DNA from: Armatimonadota bacterium
GTDB taxonomy: Bacteria > Armatimonadota > UBA5829
Direction of reading: 5' to 3'
Assembly: GCA_023398345.1 (NCBI GenBank)
Contig: JAEWSK010000310.1
Span: forward strand, 1 to 10,064
Length of the DNA: 10,064 nt
Part shown: one piece after another, positions 6,953-10,064 of the stretch
How positions within the stretch are numbered: position 1 is the first letter of the stretch
Layout: each line of letters starts with the position of its first letter
The notes under the pieces: model-generated
What the model was told of the DNA's origin: nothing
Database searches by the model: none
What the model saw: only the letters and a program-made list of their open reading frames with translations
Program-made: the position numbers and the translations under genes

Positions 6953-7450
6953 TTGAGCTTACGCAATAATATTTGGTTTTATTCGACCGCATTGTGTGTT
7001 GTCGCCGTAGATCAGTTAACAAAAGCGCTTGCCCGTCTATATCTCGCACATGAGCGCATCATTACACTAATACCCGGCGTTTTTGACTTGAGACTAACTT
7101 TCAACAAAGGCGCCGCGTTTGGAATGCTGCCCAATTGGGCGCCGCTTTTTATTCTTGTCGGATTAGTTGCGATATATGCAATAGTGCGGCTTAGACGAAC
7201 GGGAATGAACTCGCTGTGCCTCTCAATCGGCCTTGCGTCACTTATGGGCGGAGCGATTGGAAATCTTATCGACCGCGTGCTATTTTCCTCGCGAGGCGTC
7301 ACCGATTTTCTGGACATACACATCAAGTCCGGCGGGTCGCTGCTCGCATGGCCTACGTTTAATGTCGCCGACGCAGGTATTGTAATTGGCGCGATATTGG
7401 TCGTTATTTACGTATATATAATTGAGAAGAGAAGACAAGAGGACGGATAG
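6953..7450 (+). CDS. lspA: Lipoprotein signal peptidase (signal peptidase II)
   Basis: The 165-residue integral membrane aspartyl protease removes the signal peptide of diacylglyceryl-modified prolipoproteins. Four hydrophobic segments are apparent, starting with WFYSTALCVVAVDQLTKA. Family motifs are all present: DQLTK, FNKGAAFG, GNLIDR with catalytic Asp107, and FNVADAGI with catalytic Asp140. The length is typical. The start is TTG, one base after the stop of the preceding zinc-finger gene, with GGAG at 6939-6942, 10 bases upstream, inside that gene. Its neighbour lgt catalyses the step before it, so the two probably act on the same substrates at the cytoplasmic membrane. Confidence 0.97.
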   Translation: MSLRNNIWFYSTALCVVAVDQLTKALARLYLAHERIITLIPGVFDLRLTFNKGAAFGMLPNWAPLFILVGLVAIYAIVRLRRTGMNSLCLSIGLASLMGGAIGNLIDRVLFSSRGVTDFLDIHIKSGGSLLAWPTFNVADAGIVIGAILVVIYVYIIEKRRQEDG

Positions 7451-7458
7451 CACTTTTA

Positions 7459-8214
7459 ATGCGAAGTACTTTATTTACAATATTTGGTCTTCCAATTCGC
7501 TCATATGGTTTCATGATGGCCGTAGGGTTCGCGTTTGGCATTTGGCGGGCGGTGCGGATATCAAAAAAACGATATGATATAGAGGCCGATAGAATTTACG
7601 ATCTCGCGCTAGTGCTGCTTGCCAGCGGCGTAATTGGCGCGAGAATCGTTTATATTTTACTTAACCCCTCAACAGAAAATTGGCACAATTTCGTAGCCGT
7701 CTGGCAGGGCGGACTAAGTTTTCATGGCGGGCTTGGCCTGGCGATGATCGCTGGATATGTATATACAAAGATCGCCAAGCTATCCTACTGGAAGTGCGCC
7801 GACCTTATCGCGCCATCGCTCGCAATAGGTTACGCATTTACTCGAATCGGGTGTTTTTTGAACGGCTGCTGTTATGGCTGCCCCACGAGCATGCCGTGGG
7901 GGGTGAGATTCAACGAAAATGGCATTATAACAGCCCCGTCTCACCCCACACAGCTCTACGCATCGGCGGCGAATTTTATTATATTTATGCTTCTGACTAG
8001 GCTTGAACGTCTAAATCGCAAGCAAGGGTTTGTATTCGTCGCATACCTCGGGCTTTACTCGATCTATAGGTTCTTTATTGAGTTTTTGCGGTGCGGCTAT
8101 TCAGCCGAACTATGGAAATTCGGCCTCACACAAGCGCAGTGGATCAGCATGGTCGTCATATTAATATCGGCCATTTTAGTTGCAACGGTATTTCGCAAGC
8201 CGATTAAGTCATAG
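7459..8214 (+). CDS. lgt: Prolipoprotein diacylglyceryl transferase
   Basis: The 251-residue polytopic membrane enzyme transfers diacylglycerol from phosphatidylglycerol to the lipobox cysteine, the first step of lipoprotein maturation. Visible motifs are GLPIRSYGFMMA at the N-terminus, GARIVYI, GGLSFHGG with the important His89, and the Lgt signature in the form TRIGCFLNGCCYGCPT with Arg129. HPTQLYAS and RFFIEFLR near the C-terminus are also typical. The signature is the GCCYG variant rather than the GNFxNxE form of E. coli; I know this variant from several non-proteobacterial lineages. It starts 8 bases after lspA with no strong Shine-Dalgarno site (GAGGA is about 15 bases away), so coupling to lspA is likely. 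It ends 3 bases from the stop of the convergent wrbA, and I see no terminator between them. Confidence 0.96.
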   Translation: MRSTLFTIFGLPIRSYGFMMAVGFAFGIWRAVRISKKRYDIEADRIYDLALVLLASGVIGARIVYILLNPSTENWHNFVAVWQGGLSFHGGLGLAMIAGYVYTKIAKLSYWKCADLIAPSLAIGYAFTRIGCFLNGCCYGCPTSMPWGVRFNENGIITAPSHPTQLYASAANFIIFMLLTRLERLNRKQGFVFVAYLGLYSIYRFFIEFLRCGYSAELWKFGLTQAQWISMVVILISAILVATVFRKPIKS

Positions 8215-8217
8215 CTG

Positions 8218-8844
8218 CTAACGCGTCTCAAGAGCCTGTTTACCAAGTTTGAGCATCAGTCCCCGCTGGGTTGTGCGCTTGCCTACAAATCTGGCGACAG
8301 CCATGTCTTTTTCAGTCGGAAGCTCATCTGCGTTTGCGCCGCTGACTGAACTCGCACCATATGGTGTACCTGCTTCGAACATAATCGCATCTGCATAGCC
8401 CGGAGTGACAATTATTCCGCCCAGGTGCATAATTGGATTGAGCATGGCAAGTAATGTCGCTTCATTGCCACCATGCATGGTGCTTGTGCTCACGAAAACT
8501 GAGAAGACTTTATCGACCAATTTGCCGGCAAGCCACAGTGGGCCGGTCTTGTCGATAACGAGCTTAATCTCGGCTGAGGGGTTGCCGTAGCGCGTCGGCG
8601 TGCCAAGAAAGATTACGTCCGCCCACTCCATATCCTCGTTTGTGGGCTCAGGATATAGATCCATCATCTCTTTGCGGGCCGCAGCCCATCTATTGTCCGA
8701 TTCTATGACGCTTGCAGGCGCTAGATCATCTGCGCGCCGAAGTCGTATCTTAACGTCGTCAATTTCTTGTGCGCCTTGTGCAATAGCTTCGGCCAACGCG
8801 CGAGTGTTGCCATATCGGCTGTAGAATGCAATAAGTACGTTCAT
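8218..8844 (-). CDS. wrbA: NAD(P)H:quinone oxidoreductase / flavodoxin-like WrbA
   Basis: The 208-residue protein has the WrbA fold. The FMN phosphate loop SRYGNTRALAEA (about residues 9-20) follows the first strand. GTPTRYGNPSAEIKLVID is the WrbA-specific flavin-binding segment, followed by a STSTMHGGNEATL loop and PYGASSVSG. WrbA proteins are cytosolic FMN enzymes that reduce quinones by two electrons and limit radical formation. Length is close to the family's usual 200 residues. The start is ATG at 8844. A terminator stands between this gene and the upstream phosphofructokinase gene, so it probably has its own promoter, which I could not place convincingly. Confidence 0.95.
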   Translation of the reverse strand: MNVLIAFYSRYGNTRALAEAIAQGAQEIDDVKIRLRRADDLAPASVIESDNRWAAARKEMMDLYPEPTNEDMEWADVIFLGTPTRYGNPSAEIKLVIDKTGPLWLAGKLVDKVFSVFVSTSTMHGGNEATLLAMLNPIMHLGGIIVTPGYADAIMFEAGTPYGASSVSGANADELPTEKDMAVARFVGKRTTQRGLMLKLGKQALETR

Positions 8845-8855
8845 CAGTGTGTAAA

Positions 8856-8861
8856 TCCTCC
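8856..8861 (-). promoter_or_regulatory. Shine-Dalgarno site of wrbA
   Basis: On the minus strand GGAGGA lies 11 bases before the wrbA ATG. The spacing is slightly long, but the match is strong and supports the chosen start. Confidence 0.65.
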
Positions 8862-8915
8862 AAGCATAATAACCTCTGCCATTCTGCCCAAAGGCACTAC
8901 TCAGTAAACATATAT

Positions 8916-8957
8916 AAAAAAACGAGCAGGCGATTTTATGGTAAATCCACCTGCTCG
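8916..8957 (-). terminator. Intrinsic terminator of the phosphofructokinase gene
   Basis: On the minus strand a perfect 8-bp stem CGAGCAGG (8957-8950) with CCTGCTCG (8930-8923) extends inward with wobble and A-T pairs. It is followed by seven Ts (8922-8916). It begins 15 bases after the stop codon and should separate this transcript from wrbA. Confidence 0.93.
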
Positions 8958-8972
8958 ATATTCATAGCCGAC

Positions 8973-10064
8973 TTACTCTCCGCAGCCGCAACTGCAGCAA
9001 CAGCAGCAAGATTCCATTTTCTCAAGAGCAAGTGTTACTGTCGAAGCGTCGCATACTTCGCTTGGCCCAAAATACTGAATCGGGCCGGGGAAGATGTATT
9101 CGTCGTTAATTGCCCATGCGTCGCGATTGACGGCAAAATACTGGAACGGCTTGTCATTGAGATCCACTAGCGCCTTCTTTATAACCGGCGTGGGCTTACC
9201 CTTGCGGATCTCCATGTTGAGCATCATCGTCACTGGAGTGCCACCTGCCAGCCACATATCTGAAGGCTTTGTAAGATTCTGCACGTTCACCGTATAGCCC
9301 GTCAGACCTGCTCGGACGAGCTGTGCGGCAGCGTAGCCGAGCGAATAGGTGTAGTCAGCATCAAAGTTCGACGGTGCAGCGCAGCGACCTTCGTAGCCAA
9401 AGAAATGTCCCAACGAACTGAATTTCGCCTGCGTCTCGCCGTGCTGCTTCATCGTTCTTATCTTGTCGGAAACCAAATCCATCAATAGACGCTCGGTTTC
9501 GACCTGCGAAAGAGGCACGTTGCCGTGGCTGTCGCGCTTAAGAAGGACTTGCTGAGCATCAGGCGGCAGAGAGCTATATACGCGCGCGCTGTGGTCGGTA
9601 AGCTGATTTACCATATACTGCACCCGCTCGGAATGATCTTCCAGTCCGTGTATATACTCTTCATCTTTGCCGAGTATATTGCTGACCTCATCGATCATTG
9701 TCTTAATATCTGGAATGAACTCAGGCAAACCTTCGGGGACAACCAAAATGCCATAGTTCTTGCCGGCAGCGGCACGCTTGCAAACGACATCAGTAATATA
9801 GTCAACAATCTCGCTAAGCGTCGTGCCCTTGGCCTGAATCTCTTCAGAAATCAGAGCGATATTTGGATGCGTCTGCAGTGCGCACTCGAGTGCGACGTGG
9901 CTTGCGGCCCGTCCCATTAGTCGTATAAAGTGCCAATATTTAACGGCCGATGTCGCATCACGGGCGATATTTCCGATAAGCTCGGAATAGGTCTTTGCGG
10001 CGGTATCGAAGCCAAATGATGCCTCAATTCGCTCGTTTTTCATATCGCCGTCAATGGTTTTAGG
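8973..10064 (-). CDS. pfp: Pyrophosphate-dependent 6-phosphofructokinase, long type (5'-truncated)
   Basis: The coding frame runs through the right edge of the window; 363 residues are visible. The first codons read PKTIDGDMKN, the catalytic PFK motif with the proton-abstracting Asp, so the ATG at 10043 is internal. The N-terminal PPi-binding region, perhaps 170-210 residues, is outside. SFGFDTAAK, FIRLMGRAASHVALE (the fructose-6-phosphate-binding MGR motif), LVVPEGLPEFIP and FFGYEGRCAAPSNFD resemble long-type and plant-beta PFPs. These enzymes interconvert fructose 6-phosphate plus PPi with fructose 1,6-bisphosphate plus phosphate, reversibly, in glycolysis and gluconeogenesis. The C-terminus is odd: seven cysteines in nine residues (CCCCCSCGC) just before the stop, encoded by TGC-rich codons. 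I know no such tail as a family feature. A strong terminator follows. Confidence 0.94.
   Translation of the reverse strand, partial: PKTIDGDMKNERIEASFGFDTAAKTYSELIGNIARDATSAVKYWHFIRLMGRAASHVALECALQTHPNIALISEEIQAKGTTLSEIVDYITDVVCKRAAAGKNYGILVVPEGLPEFIPDIKTMIDEVSNILGKDEEYIHGLEDHSERVQYMVNQLTDHSARVYSSLPPDAQQVLLKRDSHGNVPLSQVETERLLMDLVSDKIRTMKQHGETQAKFSSLGHFFGYEGRCAAPSNFDADYTYSLGYAAAQLVRAGLTGYTVNVQNLTKPSDMWLAGGTPVTMMLNMEIRKGKPTPVIKKALVDLNDKPFQYFAVNRDAWAINDEYIFPGPIQYFGPSEVCDASTVTLALEKMESCCCCCSCGCGE
8982..9008 (-). repeat. Imperfect TGC trinucleotide run encoding the Cys-rich tail
   Basis: Nine consecutive codons (TGC, TGT, AGT, GGC) form an imperfect TGC-type microsatellite at the 3' end of pfp. 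Replication slippage could have produced or could vary it. It stays in frame and ends two codons before the stop codon. Confidence 0.6.

Noticed and set aside
8862..8890. TTGGGC-17-TATGCT as a wrbA promoter on the minus strand
   Set aside because: The -35 box is poor, and the predicted start would fall in the ribosome binding site, leaving it unused.
9525..9920. 131-residue plus-strand frame opposite the phosphofructokinase gene
   Set aside because: It is the antisense shadow of a strongly conserved gene, with no ribosome site or recognisable motif.
10041..10043. ATG at 10043 as the start of the phosphofructokinase gene
   Set aside because: The seven codons upstream complete the conserved PKTIDGD catalytic motif, so the gene continues beyond the window.
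1..10064. Defence island, mobile element or CRISPR array
   Set aside because: All long frames on coherent strands are housekeeping or metal-export genes; no direct-repeat array, transposase, integrase or terminal repeats were found.

Overview
The window is an ordinary-looking stretch of bacterial chromosome with no phage, transposon, CRISPR, tRNA or rRNA sequence that I can see. Base composition looks balanced, and genes are tightly packed with short gaps. Four of the six plus-strand starts visible here are GTG or TTG, each placed by Shine-Dalgarno spacing or by family N-termini. Lineage is only an inference. The IleRS resembles the Bacillus type (HMGH signature, C-terminal zinc motif). The small zinc protein has the HPAD/ERxKD pattern of the YteA branch of the DksA family. 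The first gene has the YitJ-like fused architecture, and a long-type PPi-dependent phosphofructokinase is present. Together these suggest a Firmicutes- or Armatimonadota-like, Gram-variable or deep-branching bacterium; I cannot name it.

Layout. (1) Bases 2-1519, plus: 3' part of a fused homocysteine S-methyltransferase/methylenetetrahydrofolate reductase. (2) 1520-1854: gap whose second half is a complete regulatory leader. It has a near-consensus promoter, an RNA closely resembling the NiCo (czcD) riboswitch aptamer, an overlapping intrinsic terminator, and then a strong ribosome binding site. (3) 1855-2826, plus: a CDF-family divalent metal exporter under that leader. (4) 2857-8214, plus: a consensus promoter and leader hairpin, then a five-gene run rmlD-like, ileS, yteA/dksA-like, lspA, lgt. 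The gaps in this run are -22, 31, 1 and 8 nt, so it is probably one operon. (5) Minus strand: wrbA (8218-8844), converging on lgt with 3 nt between stops, and a 5'-truncated PPi-phosphofructokinase gene (8973-10064) followed by a textbook terminator.

How the parts work together. The leader plus exporter form a self-contained metal-homeostasis unit: excess Ni2+/Co2+ would fold the aptamer, block the terminator and switch on efflux. lgt and lspA are consecutive enzymes of lipoprotein maturation, sharing an operon with isoleucyl-tRNA synthetase and a DksA-type regulator. The most notable observations are the riboswitch and the start codon it dictates, a regular CX3CX3CX3C tail on the exporter, and a very cysteine-rich C-terminus on the phosphofructokinase.
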